Assembly (NCBI GenBank): GCA_045535505.1
Contig: JAZSLU010000004.1
Location: forward strand, 161,953 to 225,952
Length of the DNA stretch: 64,000 nucleotides
Direction of reading: 5' to 3'
Source: CAKSST01 sp045535505
GTDB taxonomy: Bacteria; Bacillota; Clostridia; Oscillospirales; Acutalibacteraceae
Below are positions 1 through 9,203 of the stretch, in pieces. The notes beneath the pieces are model-generated. The model was not told the origin of the DNA. It searched no databases and was given only the letters and a program-made list of their open reading frames with translations. The position numbers and the translations under genes were made by a program. Each line of letters begins with the position of its first letter. The first letter of the stretch is position 1.

Positions 1-1968
1 TGGAAGATTAAATTTAAAGACTTTTTACTGTTTGTATTCGAAGCCGTGCTGGGAGTTTTGTGTGCGGCAGTTTTGCTTTGGCCCACAATATTAGCATTGT
101 TGGGTAACGGCAGACTGACAGAAATTGACTATGGTTGGAACGCTTGGTTTTATGGTAAAAACCAAATATTTCTTAACGTTTTGCAAACATTTTTCTTCCC
201 GCCCGATTTACCCGCAAGACCTGTTTTCTTCCCCGATGCAGAGGTTAGATGGTCATCGCTTGGCGGTTGGCTGCCTTTGTTTAGTATGGTTGGTTTTGTG
301 GCTTTTTGGCAGGAGAAAAAAGGTCATTGGTTGCGCCGTGTTTTAGGAATATGCGTTTTTATGGCGCTTGTTCCCATACTTAACAGCACGTTTTATATGT
401 TTAACAGCGCTTATTATGCGCGATGGTATTATATGCCCATATTGCTTATTGTGCTTATGACAATTATGTCAATCGAAGACCTTGATATTAAGTGGGAAAG
501 CGCTTTAAGATGGGTGTTTGGCATAACCCTTGCAACAACCCTTGTTATAGGATTTTTCCCTGCCCAAATTGAAAATGGCAAGATAACAAAATGGGGTCTT
601 TATATGGACGGCAATACAGGCAAGTTTAAAGGCCGATATTGGTTCGCTTGTGTAGTTGCCCTTGCAAGTATTGTTATGCTTTGGGTTTTTGTTAAATTCA
701 TGCGTAAAAACATTAAAGAATTTATGCGTTATGCAACGGCAGCGGTTTGTATAATTTCGGTAATTTATGCGGGTGCTTTTGTGGGGATGGGCAAAACACA
801 TTCTTACACAAACGAGGTTATGATTGACTGTCTTATTGAAGGCAAGGTTGAACTGCCCGAAAACAGTGATAATTATCGTATAGACGTTTATGACGGCGTT
901 GATAATACAGGTATGTATTTATCTTTGCCTTGCATAAACAGTTTTCACTCAATCGTACCCACCTCAGTTACGGAATTTTATGAGTTTATAGGTGAGGAAA
1001 GGGGAGTGGCATCTCGCCCCGAAACCGATTCTTATGCTGCACGCTCTTTGCTTTCGGTAAAATATTTGCTTAATCATAAAGACAGTGAAAGTTTTGTTGA
1101 CCAAAACAATCAAACTCGTATGCCCGGGTACACCTATTTGATGACCGAAAATGATTACTTTGTATATCAAAATGATAACTATATTCCTTACGGTTTTTGC
1201 TATAATTATTATATGACAAAGGAACAATGTACCGCATACGGTCAAGACCTTGCAGATGATATGATGCTAAAAGCGTTGTTGCTTGACGAGCAACAAATTG
1301 AAAAATACGGCAAATACTTGAAAGCGCTCAGTGACGATTATTATATACCGTCAAACAGTGAAGCGGGTCTTGAAAAACCAAGCCTTTCATTTTCCCATGA
1401 TGCTTATGCCGATGATTGTGAAAAACTGTCATCCACAGCAGCAAGTGAGTTTGCCTACAACAAAAACGGCTTTAGCGCAAAAATTAGTCTTAATGCGGAT
1501 AATCTTGTCTTCTTTGCCGTTCCTTATGATGAGGGTTGGAGCGCAACAGTTAACGGCAAGGCAGTTGAAATTGAGCGGGTCAACGTAGGCTTTATGGCAG
1601 TAGAGGCGCAACGTGGCGAGTGTGACATTGTTTTCGTTTATAAAACACCGGGTCTTGCCGTTGGTGCGTTTGTTTCGGCAGGTGCATTAGTGTTGCTGTT
1701 GTGTTATTTTACAGCCTTTTATTTGTGGCTTAAAAAACATCCTGTGACTGTAGAGTATCCCGAGGGTGATGCTTTGCTTAAAAAGTGGGAGCAAGACCAG
1801 TTTTCAGAAAATGTATTGATTGAAGATAATACTCCAACAGAGCAATCTCAAGATGAGCAAAACCTGCAAATTGTTGATGATATTTCCCACCGCAACACAA
1901 TTGAGGGCGGATTTGTAATAAACGATGATTTTTTAAAAGACCTTGAAAACAACGATAAAAACTCTTGA
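1..1968 (+). CDS. YfhO family membrane protein, 3' part (5' end outside window)
   Basis: The frame is open from base 1, so the gene starts upstream; 655 codons are present. The first 250 or so residues hold several hydrophobic segments, followed by a long extracellular-type part and a last membrane segment near residue 550-575 of the visible part. The block just before it (PYDEGWSA, NGK, then a turn to a final TM helix) is typical of the C-terminal region of YfhO proteins, large GT-C-like membrane proteins. In Bacillus and Listeria, YfhO relatives help glycosylate lipoteichoic acid; a similar envelope role here is inference. The tail after the last TM is acidic and probably cytoplasmic. The stop codon lies inside the -35 box of the thiT promoter. 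Confidence 0.8.
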   Translation, partial: WKIKFKDFLLFVFEAVLGVLCAAVLLWPTILALLGNGRLTEIDYGWNAWFYGKNQIFLNVLQTFFFPPDLPARPVFFPDAEVRWSSLGGWLPLFSMVGFVAFWQEKKGHWLRRVLGICVFMALVPILNSTFYMFNSAYYARWYYMPILLIVLMTIMSIEDLDIKWESALRWVFGITLATTLVIGFFPAQIENGKITKWGLYMDGNTGKFKGRYWFACVVALASIVMLWVFVKFMRKNIKEFMRYATAAVCIISVIYAGAFVGMGKTHSYTNEVMIDCLIEGKVELPENSDNYRIDVYDGVDNTGMYLSLPCINSFHSIVPTSVTEFYEFIGEERGVASRPETDSYAARSLLSVKYLLNHKDSESFVDQNNQTRMPGYTYLMTENDYFVYQNDNYIPYGFCYNYYMTKEQCTAYGQDLADDMMLKALLLDEQQIEKYGKYLKALSDDYYIPSNSEAGLEKPSLSFSHDAYADDCEKLSSTAASEFAYNKNGFSAKISLNADNLVFFAVPYDEGWSATVNGKAVEIERVNVGFMAVEAQRGECDIVFVYKTPGLAVGAFVSAGALVLLLCYFTAFYLWLKKHPVTVEYPEGDALLKKWEQDQFSENVLIEDNTPTEQSQDEQNLQIVDDISHRNTIEGGFVINDDFLKDLENNDKNS

Positions 1969-1993
1969 CAAATATAAAAAGTAAGAGTATAAT
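1965..1993 (+). promoter_or_regulatory. Sigma-A promoter of thiT
   Basis: TTGACA (1965-1970), 17-base spacer, TATAAT (1988-1993). The -35 box overlaps the stop codon of the upstream YfhO gene. Transcription would start near 2000, just before the TPP aptamer. Confidence 0.8.
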
Positions 1994-2004
1994 TTTACCA
2001 ACAA

Positions 2005-2095
2005 AAAGGGAGTTCGCGCAAAGCGATCTGAGAGGAAGCTGTATTGCTTCGACCTATAACCTGATGCGGATAATGCCGACGTAGGATAATAAAAG
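2005..2095 (+). ncRNA. TPP riboswitch (THI element)
   Basis: Two conserved blocks of the thiamine pyrophosphate aptamer are present in order: CTGAGA at about 2028-2033, and ACCTGAT..GGATAATGCC..CGTAGG at about 2059-2085. A variable hairpin lies between them. It is followed directly by an intrinsic terminator and then by a thiamine-transporter gene, so it should switch transcription off when TPP is plentiful. The exact P1 ends are estimated. Confidence 0.93.
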
Positions 2096-2110
2096 TACCC
2101 TGCTTATTTT

Positions 2111-2147
2111 AGGCACACCGCACATCCTTTGCGGTGTGCCTTTTTTG
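2111..2147 (+). terminator. Riboswitch-controlled intrinsic terminator
   Basis: A 12-bp perfect stem (2111-2122 with 2130-2141, 7-base loop) is followed by a T run. It sits between the TPP aptamer and the thiT ribosome binding site and is the expected expression platform. Confidence 0.88.
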
Positions 2148-2188
2148 TTGCAAAGTTCGAACTTTATAATTTATTCTTTGGAGGAATT

Positions 2189-2752
2189 ATGATGAGAAAC
2201 ACAAAAAAATTAGTGTTCAGTGCTTTGATGTTGGCACTTGCAAATGTGCTGAGCATACTTAAAATTGATATGCCGATGGGTGGAGGCCTTACTATCGCAA
2301 GTATGCTTCCTATTGTGCTTGTAGCCCTCAAATACGGTTTGGGCTGGTCGCTTGGCGTATCCTTTTTGCATGGCGGAATACAACTTGTTTTAGGGTTGGA
2401 TAATTTGTCCTATGCCACTAATATTAAAGTAGCAATTATGATTGTTTTGCTTGATTATATTGTGGCTTACGGCGTTATTGGTTTTTCGGGCATATTTAAG
2501 AAAAACATGTCTGTTGTAAAGGCTGCTTTGTTTGGTGAAGCCCTTACTTTTTCCTTGCGTTTTCTGTGCCATTTTATAACCGGATGGTTTGTGTGGGACG
2601 CTTTATGGCCAAACGATTACGGTATGATTTCACCGTTATATTCACTGTGTTATAATGGTTTGTATATGTTGCCCGAACTTATTGTCACAATGATAATTAC
2701 CGTTGTAATTTTAAAGGTGAGACCTGTTAAAAATGCTATTCTTGCTGATTAA
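2189..2752 (+). CDS. thiT: ThiT, thiamine-binding S component of an ECF transporter
   Basis: A 187-residue protein with about six hydrophobic segments. It has the ThiT-like start (a glycine-rich stretch, then SMLPIV and a KYG turn) and the later RFLCHFITGWFVW block, which in ThiT proteins lies in a thiamine-binding helix. The TPP riboswitch upstream supports thiamine as substrate. It would work with shared ECF ATPases and the T component, which are not in this window. The start is ATG 2189 (or ATG 2192) behind GGAGG at 2180-2184. An in-frame extension back to 2129 would run into the terminator stem and is rejected. Confidence 0.9.
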   Translation: MMRNTKKLVFSALMLALANVLSILKIDMPMGGGLTIASMLPIVLVALKYGLGWSLGVSFLHGGIQLVLGLDNLSYATNIKVAIMIVLLDYIVAYGVIGFSGIFKKNMSVVKAALFGEALTFSLRFLCHFITGWFVWDALWPNDYGMISPLYSLCYNGLYMLPELIVTMIITVVILKVRPVKNAILAD

Positions 2753-2806
2753 AAATTTTAATTTTCATAAAAAGCATTAACTATCAAATAAAATAATAAA
2801 GAACAA

Positions 2807-2845
2807 GGCACGAACTAATTTTTAGTTCGTGCCAAATTTTATTTT
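2807..2845. terminator. Bidirectional terminator between thiT and the glycan operon
   Basis: A perfect 12-bp stem (2807-2818 with 2822-2833) with a 3-base loop and T-rich sequence following on the plus strand. It sits between two convergent transcription units and ends just inside the minus-strand gene's 3' side. Confidence 0.75.
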
Positions 2846-4422
2846 AATAATTCTCGAAGTTTTCTTAATGGCTTAGTTATTTTCCAACTAAAACTTTGTT
2901 TGTAATAGTTTATTTCTTGGTTTGCTTTGATTAACTGTTCTTCCAGATTTTTAATTTTTACATTTTTTTCTATGAAAATATCAGGATACAAATCTGCCAG
3001 ACTGGTAAAGCCGGAGTCTTTGGAAATACGGGAGTTTGCGATATTATAACAGCAAACATCAATAATATTTTCAACTTCAAATAAAACTTCTATAATGTCA
3101 CCTTTTGTAAAATTGCCATTAATAATATATTGAGGGTCGGTTGTTTTAAAAAAGTGTTTATAATTTAAAATGTCAGCATTAAGAGGTGTTATGTCTATCT
3201 TTTTACCATCAACAGATGCCGTTGCGCTGTTTATGATGATGTTGTACCCTTCAAGGGGATCTACTCTTAATTTTGTTGCCGAGTTGTTAATTGTGAATTT
3301 TAACTTAAATTGCTTATTTTCTATTTGCGGTTTTACCAAAAAAGAATTTTCGGCAGAGAATTCTTTATCTGTAAAAAATATGGTAGATGTAACATCCAAG
3401 TTTTTGTTTTCAAAAAGAAACTCAAAATTTTCAAATCCTATAAGGTTATCAGCAAAAAATTCTTTTTGAGTATAGTTGTATTTTTCTCTAAAGCATGTAG
3501 ATACTTTTTCATTTAAATAGTTACTCATAAAATATTGACATGCTTGATTTTTCAATAATGAGCCAAAAGCAGGATGTTGAGAAAGAAGAAAATATTTTTC
3601 ACAAATCAAATCTTCTTGAGAAGATGCATTTTTATTTATAAAATGGTTTTTAAAAGCTTTTATAAACAACTCGTTGTCTATTCTATTGAACATAGAAATA
3701 AAAATATTAGATATTTCGCTTAGATTTCTGTTTGTATTGTCAATAGAAACGGCACTGGTATTTTCGTTTTCTCCAACGGTTCTTCTGTGATTTACGAGTA
3801 TTTCCTCTATTATATGAATGTCATATTTTTCACACAATCTAATCCAATAATCGAAATCAGGCAACTGGCGATATGCACCGTTATAATATCCAATTTCTTT
3901 ATAAATGTTTTTTCTTATTAATATGCTTGGGTGGCATAGACAATTGCCTTTAAAATAAAATCTATTAATCCATTCGTGTTGGGGACGATTCTTTTTAATA
4001 AATGTATTAAGGTCTATAGTGCCGTTAGATTCAAGAGGTTTTCGGTTTTCATCCACAAAATCTGCCCAGGTAAAACATGCTGCACAATCAATGTTTTTAT
4101 CCATATATGCAACTTGCTTAGAAAGTTTGCCTTGACACCAAATATCATCAGAATTAATAAGTGCAATATACTCTCCGATAGAGTTTTCTATCAAAAACTC
4201 TAATATTCTTGTGGGACCTATGTTTTCTTCAAGAAAAAAAGTTTTTATGCGTTCATCAGTATATTTTTTAATTACTTCTACAGAGTTATCGGAAGATTTA
4301 TCATCAGCAATAAGCAACTCGAAATCGGCATAATCTTGTAATAAAACGCTTTCGATTGCCTCGCCGATATAGTCTTGATGATTATAAGATGGGATTATAA
4401 CACTTATTTTAGGAGTATGCAT
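2839..4422 (-). CDS. Family 2 glycosyltransferase with C-terminal coiled coil
   Basis: 527 residues. The N-terminal 220 or so form a GT-A domain: the strand ISVIIPSYN at 6-14, then SDD at 91-93 as the DXD-type metal and nucleotide-sugar site. The middle part (about 230-470) is not recognised; it may be a second carbohydrate-binding or beta-rich domain. The last 40 residues form a coiled coil (NLEEQLIKANQEI) and end basic, as often seen in glycan-assembly transferases. It is the last gene of a four-gene minus-strand operon, 8 bases after the fusion glycosyltransferase. The acceptor and donor sugars cannot be read from sequence. Confidence 0.82.
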   Translation of the reverse strand: MHTPKISVIIPSYNHQDYIGEAIESVLLQDYADFELLIADDKSSDNSVEVIKKYTDERIKTFFLEENIGPTRILEFLIENSIGEYIALINSDDIWCQGKLSKQVAYMDKNIDCAACFTWADFVDENRKPLESNGTIDLNTFIKKNRPQHEWINRFYFKGNCLCHPSILIRKNIYKEIGYYNGAYRQLPDFDYWIRLCEKYDIHIIEEILVNHRRTVGENENTSAVSIDNTNRNLSEISNIFISMFNRIDNELFIKAFKNHFINKNASSQEDLICEKYFLLSQHPAFGSLLKNQACQYFMSNYLNEKVSTCFREKYNYTQKEFFADNLIGFENFEFLFENKNLDVTSTIFFTDKEFSAENSFLVKPQIENKQFKLKFTINNSATKLRVDPLEGYNIIINSATASVDGKKIDITPLNADILNYKHFFKTTDPQYIINGNFTKGDIIEVLFEVENIIDVCCYNIANSRISKDSGFTSLADLYPDIFIEKNVKIKNLEEQLIKANQEINYYKQSFSWKITKPLRKLRELLK

Positions 4423-4430
4423 AATTAATT

Positions 4431-7298
4431 TTACCTTCCCAATATTTTTTTGATAATAATTTTAAACTTTCGATAAATTCTTTGAATTATATTTGGCACA
4501 AACTCCCGGTACAAAAATCCCGGAGTCTTTTTAATTGCTCGGAACAATCTTTGGAAGATTGAAGGGACACATTCACGATATATAACTTTAATAAGAGGTT
4601 CTTTATATTCTTGAACATTGGTGGGTTTAACTTTTTTAGTAACGTTATGAATGCTCTCATTTTGTGTTGCGTCATAAAGCAATTGCAATCTTGGTTTAAG
4701 CTGCGCATTGTAGCAATATAACTGTTTAATTTTGTTATGACCGTTTATGCATATTTCTTTAAGTTGATCGGGATTTTTTATATAATATTCGATTTTTCTG
4801 ATAATATCATTTGTGTCGTGCTCGATAATTACAATATCTTTATTATCAACAAATCTGCCGTTGTTAAGTGAGAGTGCATCAGTAGCAAACATAGCAACAT
4901 CTCTTAGAGCGGCATCTGTTAAGCAACCCGTAGGGAAACCGTCAAAACTTCCGGGAACTATCTGACCGTTAATGTTTGGAGATAAAATAATATCCTTATC
5001 TTGATAAAAAGCGTCAAACCAATCTTGGCCTTGAGAACCATAAAATCTTATGTTGTTTATGCCCGTAATATCGAGGATATCTTTACTCCAAGGACCGACA
5101 ACATGGAAATTGACAAAATTATATTTTTCACTAAGCCTTTTTGCGACATCGATGAAAACGTCATAACCTTTGTCTTTGCCGGTTGGGGTATATTTGTGCG
5201 CCACAAAACAAACGTCAAGCGTTTCTTTATCGATTTTAAAATGTTTTTTATTAAAGACGGGAAGATCAATTTTTTCCAAAGGCATTACAACCCCAAAAAT
5301 ATCTTCTATCTGGTCTTCGGAGCAAAAACCTTTTTCTATTAGATATTGATGAGTGATGTCTTGTGTAACTATAACTTTATGGAACCAAGGAGAAGAGAAT
5401 ATTTTCTTTAATTTTTCATCGCTTTCCTTAGAGTTGAGAGCAAAAGCTCCGCCCGGATAAAGAGTGAACACAAAAGGTATTTTATTCTTTTCGGCAAGAT
5501 CAAGCAATTTTGTATCTGCAGTTTTCAAAAAATTACAATAAAGAAGATTTGCTTTAATAGGAATTTTTGGATCTAATTTGAGAATTCTATCACTTAATTC
5601 GGGATGATTTCTTTTATAGTCAATAACAACTTCATTAAAAAACCTCTGTTGAGATTTTTTTGCATCGCCATAAAGAGCAGAACCGTCAGAATAAACTACA
5701 GAATTAGGAATTGTTTGCAAAATAGAGTTGAATTCTTGATATCTGAAACCCGAGTGAGGATGTGGGAAGAAGTCGTCAATTACAGCAACGCTTATTTGCT
5801 CGGGAAAGCACAAACCCATATTTGCAAGATCTTTATAACAACGATCGCAATATTCTTGAAATTCGGCATCATAAGTAAAGTTTAAATATTTATTGTATTT
5901 ATGAATCTCTTTAATTAAAAATTTACATTGCGCCGCAAAACTTTCTCCGCTCCATACGCCTTTTTCATGTTTTCTATATACGGTGTATGGCATATTTATT
6001 ATGCCAATGTCTCCAAATTGTGAACAGAATATATTAAACATCCAGTCAACAGAAAATTTATCTTCAAAAAGGGAGTCATTAACATATTTTAATACGTGAC
6101 CGTTAAAAAATGTGGCACTGAAATTTCCGATATAATTAAGTTTTGCCAATTCTTCGGTAGGAAGTATGTCGTTATAACCCAAATCATGAATTTCATATTT
6201 TTGTTCATTTTGCCAATATAACATTAATTTGTTATAAGAAGATGCAAATTGTGGATTCTTTTCACAAAATTCAAGGTGCTTAGCCAATCTGTTAGACGTT
6301 GAATAATAGTCGTCTCCTTCGCAAAAGGAAAAATAATCACAATTACTATCTTTTATTAAATTTATAAGTTTGTTAAGATTAGGAATAATACCTATATTCG
6401 TCTTGTTTTTGTGAAAACTGATAGTTATATTTTCGCAGCTTGGCAATGCTGCAATAAAATTATCTATGGTTTCTATTGTTCCATCGGTAGAATGGTCATC
6501 ACAAATAATTATATTGAGTTTGAAGTTGCCGTATTGTTCTAATACAGAATCCAAACAGGCTTCAATATATGGTTTGTGGTTATAGGTGAGCACACCTATG
6601 GTAATAAGAGGTGTATTATTGGTTTTGCTATTTTTTAATACAACTCTATCAAGGATGGCATCGAGCTTTTTATTTAGTTTTTCTGTTTTAATTTTGGTGG
6701 AAGTTGAATGTTCGTCTTTTAGTAAAATGCACAGAGTGTCGGTTTGGAAAACCAAATGGCAATATTGCTTTGCTTTTTCGTAAAAGGCAGATGTATTGCC
6801 TTCTTGTTTGTTATCAAAGACAAAGAAAGAGCCTTCGTTCATCAAGGTGTAAAAACTATCAAAGTCTTTTTCGTTGAGATTAATAGCATTTAAACAGTTA
6901 ATATACACCATGTCCGGCAGAACGTTTTTACTTCTCAAATGATTAAGAGATAAGTCGAGAGGTTTTCTGATTATATTTATGCTTTCACCGTAAGCGCAAT
7001 CGTTTTTGTATTTTAAAACATCATTATATGTGCGTTCAACAGAACTGTCGTTTTCGTAAATGTAAGAGTTTATGCTATATGTGTTACCGCCGTTTTTAAA
7101 TACGCTATATCCTACGGAAAAAAGGTGTCTGCCTTTGTCGGAATTAATTTCGACGTAGGTTTTGATATTTTGGGTTTTAATTAGATAAGAAATCAAAAAG
7201 GTTTTTGCTGTACTTAAATGGTTATCATAACTATCCTTTAATTCATCTTCCACTTTTTTGCAGGCTTCGTATATTGTGTAGTTTAAATCAGTATTCAT
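4431..7298 (-). CDS. Multidomain protein: methyltransferase-like + GT-A + GT-B glycosyltransferase
   Basis: 955 residues that read as three modules. Residues 1-195 look like a class I SAM methyltransferase-type Rossmann fold (a strand TYVEINSDKG at 47-56, later PDMVYINC); the SAM motif is degenerate, so activity is uncertain. Residues 229-460 are a GT2-like GT-A domain (LITIGVLTYN at 231-240, EGDD at 327-330). Residues 520-890 are a GT-B, group 1-type glycosyltransferase (start VAVIDDFFPHPHSG; later VCFVAHKYTP and a C-terminal EHDTNDI loop). The C-terminal 60 are basic. It lies 15 bases after the aminotransferase gene in the same operon. Such fusions build rhamnan- or teichoic-like surface polymers; that use here is inference. 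Confidence 0.78.
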   Translation of the reverse strand: MNTDLNYTIYEACKKVEDELKDSYDNHLSTAKTFLISYLIKTQNIKTYVEINSDKGRHLFSVGYSVFKNGGNTYSINSYIYENDSSVERTYNDVLKYKNDCAYGESINIIRKPLDLSLNHLRSKNVLPDMVYINCLNAINLNEKDFDSFYTLMNEGSFFVFDNKQEGNTSAFYEKAKQYCHLVFQTDTLCILLKDEHSTSTKIKTEKLNKKLDAILDRVVLKNSKTNNTPLITIGVLTYNHKPYIEACLDSVLEQYGNFKLNIIICDDHSTDGTIETIDNFIAALPSCENITISFHKNKTNIGIIPNLNKLINLIKDSNCDYFSFCEGDDYYSTSNRLAKHLEFCEKNPQFASSYNKLMLYWQNEQKYEIHDLGYNDILPTEELAKLNYIGNFSATFFNGHVLKYVNDSLFEDKFSVDWMFNIFCSQFGDIGIINMPYTVYRKHEKGVWSGESFAAQCKFLIKEIHKYNKYLNFTYDAEFQEYCDRCYKDLANMGLCFPEQISVAVIDDFFPHPHSGFRYQEFNSILQTIPNSVVYSDGSALYGDAKKSQQRFFNEVVIDYKRNHPELSDRILKLDPKIPIKANLLYCNFLKTADTKLLDLAEKNKIPFVFTLYPGGAFALNSKESDEKLKKIFSSPWFHKVIVTQDITHQYLIEKGFCSEDQIEDIFGVVMPLEKIDLPVFNKKHFKIDKETLDVCFVAHKYTPTGKDKGYDVFIDVAKRLSEKYNFVNFHVVGPWSKDILDITGINNIRFYGSQGQDWFDAFYQDKDIILSPNINGQIVPGSFDGFPTGCLTDAALRDVAMFATDALSLNNGRFVDNKDIVIIEHDTNDIIRKIEYYIKNPDQLKEICINGHNKIKQLYCYNAQLKPRLQLLYDATQNESIHNVTKKVKPTNVQEYKEPLIKVIYRECVPSIFQRLFRAIKKTPGFLYREFVPNIIQRIYRKFKIIIKKILGR

Positions 7299-7313
7299 TG
7301 ATATCCCACCATA

Positions 7314-8432
7314 TTAGTTGTTATAAATTTCAATAATTATATCGCATATCTTTTCGGCAACAGAAGGTTTCATATCTGCGTATATTGGCAAACAAAGAAT
7401 TCTGTCGGCTGCATATTTCGCATTAGGCACATTGGAATTGCAGTCGGCATAAGGTTTAATATCTGTTAAGAGAGGATAGAAGTATTTTCGAGCAAAGACA
7501 TTGTATTGTGCAAGTCTGTCGAAAAGTGCGTCTCTTGTTTTTCCAAATAATTTTTCGTCAACCAAAACGGGCAAATAGGAATAGTTGTATTTTATGTTAT
7601 CAGAAATGTTTGTAAACATTAAACCGTCGATTTTGTTTAGTTTGCTTTTATAAATTTCATAGACGATTTTACGATGTTCAATGCTTTGGTTTATATTTTC
7701 CAAGTTTGTCAAGCCCATTGCTGCCTGAAACTCGTTCATCTTTGCGTTTAGTGCAATGCAGGAGATGGTTTCGGGACCTTCAATGCCAAAGTTTTTAGCC
7801 AAATCAAGTCTTTTTTTATAGTTTTCATTGCTATATGCTACTGCGCCGCCTTCAATAGTGTTAAAAACTTTAGTAGCATGAAAAGAGAACATTGACATAT
7901 CTCCGAAGGAAGAAATTGGTTTATTATCAACTTCAATGCCAAAAGCGTGAGCGGCATCATATATAACACGAAGATTGTATTTGTCTGCTATTTTCTGTAT
8001 TTTTTCGACATTGCAAGGGTGGCCATAAACATGAACGGGAACGATGGCAGAGGTGTTTTCGGTTATTAATGACTCTATTTTATCCTCGTCAATGGTGTAG
8101 TCGTTGAGTTTTATATCACAGAAAACGGGTTTAAGATTGTTCATGGAAATTGCGTGGGCAGTTGATACAAAAGTGAAAGGTGTTGTAATTACTTCACCAT
8201 GTAAATCTAAGGATTTGATTGCACAGTCTAAGGCAAGGTGACCGTTAGCAAATAAGGTTAAATTTTTGGTTTTAAGATATTCTTTTAGTGCTTCTTCAAG
8301 CTCATTATGTAGAGGTCCGTTGTTTGTTAACCAATTTGTTTGCCAAATAGATTTTATTTTTTCTGTGTATTTTTCAAATGTAGGCATAGAAGATTTGGTG
8401 ACAAGTATTGGCTGTTCAAATTTTGATATCAT
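7314..8432 (-). CDS. DegT/DnrJ/EryC1/StrS family sugar aminotransferase
   Basis: 372 residues, the usual family length. PLP-enzyme landmarks include the loop FANGHLALDCA, the block VITTPFTFVSTAHAI, the aspartate in VIYDAAHAFG and the Schiff-base lysine in MFSFHATKVFNTIEGGA. These enzymes move an amino group from glutamate to a nucleotide-linked keto sugar. Its start codon overlaps the stop of the upstream acetyltransferase gene by 4 bases, so the pair very likely makes an N-acylated amino sugar for the polymer built by the downstream transferases. It resembles the VioA/FdtB branch by eye, but the sugar is not determined. Confidence 0.88.
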   Translation of the reverse strand: MISKFEQPILVTKSSMPTFEKYTEKIKSIWQTNWLTNNGPLHNELEEALKEYLKTKNLTLFANGHLALDCAIKSLDLHGEVITTPFTFVSTAHAISMNNLKPVFCDIKLNDYTIDEDKIESLITENTSAIVPVHVYGHPCNVEKIQKIADKYNLRVIYDAAHAFGIEVDNKPISSFGDMSMFSFHATKVFNTIEGGAVAYSNENYKKRLDLAKNFGIEGPETISCIALNAKMNEFQAAMGLTNLENINQSIEHRKIVYEIYKSKLNKIDGLMFTNISDNIKYNYSYLPVLVDEKLFGKTRDALFDRLAQYNVFARKYFYPLLTDIKPYADCNSNVPNAKYAADRILCLPIYADMKPSVAEKICDIIIEIYNN

Positions 8433-9007
8433 AATGCAACATCCTCTTTAAGAAAATTCTTTTCCAGTTCTAATAAATCTTTTTTTCTTTGTTTTATTGT
8501 TTTACAAGGAATTCCGGCATTAACCGTCCATTCGTTAATATTTCCTCTAATTAAACTAAAAGCTCCAAATGAAGCGCCTTCGTTTAACACAGCACCCGGC
8601 AGAACCACGCTTGTGGCGCCTATAATAACGTGTTTGCCAATGAAAACTTTTTCCTGAGTCACTTTTTTATACTTGTTCGGAATTAAAGGGTTGGTCATAG
8701 TCTCGCCCGAATAATCGTCTGATAAGGCGTAAACGCTTACCCTTGAGGAGATGTTGGCAAAATCGCATATCTCTATACCTTTTTCTCCTCCGAATAATGC
8801 GCTGAAAACGGCAATATGAATGTAGTTTCCAATAGTTATATTTCCGCTTAATATACAAAAGTCATCAATGCGCACATTGTTTCCTATATATATTTTTTCC
8901 GGACTGTAGAAACTGGCTTTTTTGCTGATGCGAACGTTTTCGCCAACGTGCTTAAAGCCTAATTTCAAAAGTTCTTCTCGACTGTAAATACCCAAACTAA
9001 TCACCAC
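8429..9007 (-). CDS. Hexapeptide-repeat (left-handed beta-helix) acyltransferase
   Basis: 192 residues with repeated isoleucine/valine-led hexapeptides (IYIGNNVRI, ITIGNYIHI, VFIGKHVIIGATSVV, VLPGAVL) typical of the LbetaH acyltransferase fold that uses acetyl-CoA. It is the first gene of the minus-strand glycan operon and is coupled to the sugar aminotransferase by an ATGA overlap, which points to acetylation of the amino sugar. The ATG start at 9007 fits the promoter mapped at 9069-9097. Confidence 0.85.
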   Translation of the reverse strand: MVISLGIYSREELLKLGFKHVGENVRISKKASFYSPEKIYIGNNVRIDDFCILSGNITIGNYIHIAVFSALFGGEKGIEICDFANISSRVSVYALSDDYSGETMTNPLIPNKYKKVTQEKVFIGKHVIIGATSVVLPGAVLNEGASFGAFSLIRGNINEWTVNAGIPCKTIKQRKKDLLELEKNFLKEDVAL

Positions 9008-9068
9008 TGATTTTTAAAATATGTAACGAAAACTATTACATCGTAAACCTTAGCATTATTTATGCATA

Positions 9069-9097
9069 ATTATATCATCTATAGGCGGTTTTTGCAA
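9069..9097 (-). promoter_or_regulatory. Promoter of the glycan operon
   Basis: On the minus strand TTGCAA (9097-9092), 17-base spacer, TATAAT (9074-9069), about 60 bases before the acyltransferase start. Confidence 0.65.
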
Positions 9098-9148
9098 CAA
9101 TAAACTGGTTAACTATATACAGAACAATAAGTTAATCCTTGCTTTTGC

Positions 9149-9175
9149 ATAATCTTAGCGATTCTTTCATACATT
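9149..9175 (+). promoter_or_regulatory. Sigma-E type promoter of spoIIID
   Basis: The pattern ATA (9149-9151), 16 bases, CATACATT (9168-9175) fits the sporulation sigma-E consensus of Bacillus (ATA, 16-18 bases, CATACA-T). spoIIID is a sigma-E target in Bacillus subtilis, so the match makes biological sense. No better sigma-A promoter is seen here. Confidence 0.65.
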
Positions 9176-9203
9176 TAAGTAAACCCTTTTTGGAGGTTTG
9201 TGT

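Noticed and set aside
2129..2188. N-terminal extension of ThiT by 20 residues
   Set aside because: It would start inside the riboswitch terminator stem and has no ribosome site; ATG 2189 follows a good GGAGG.
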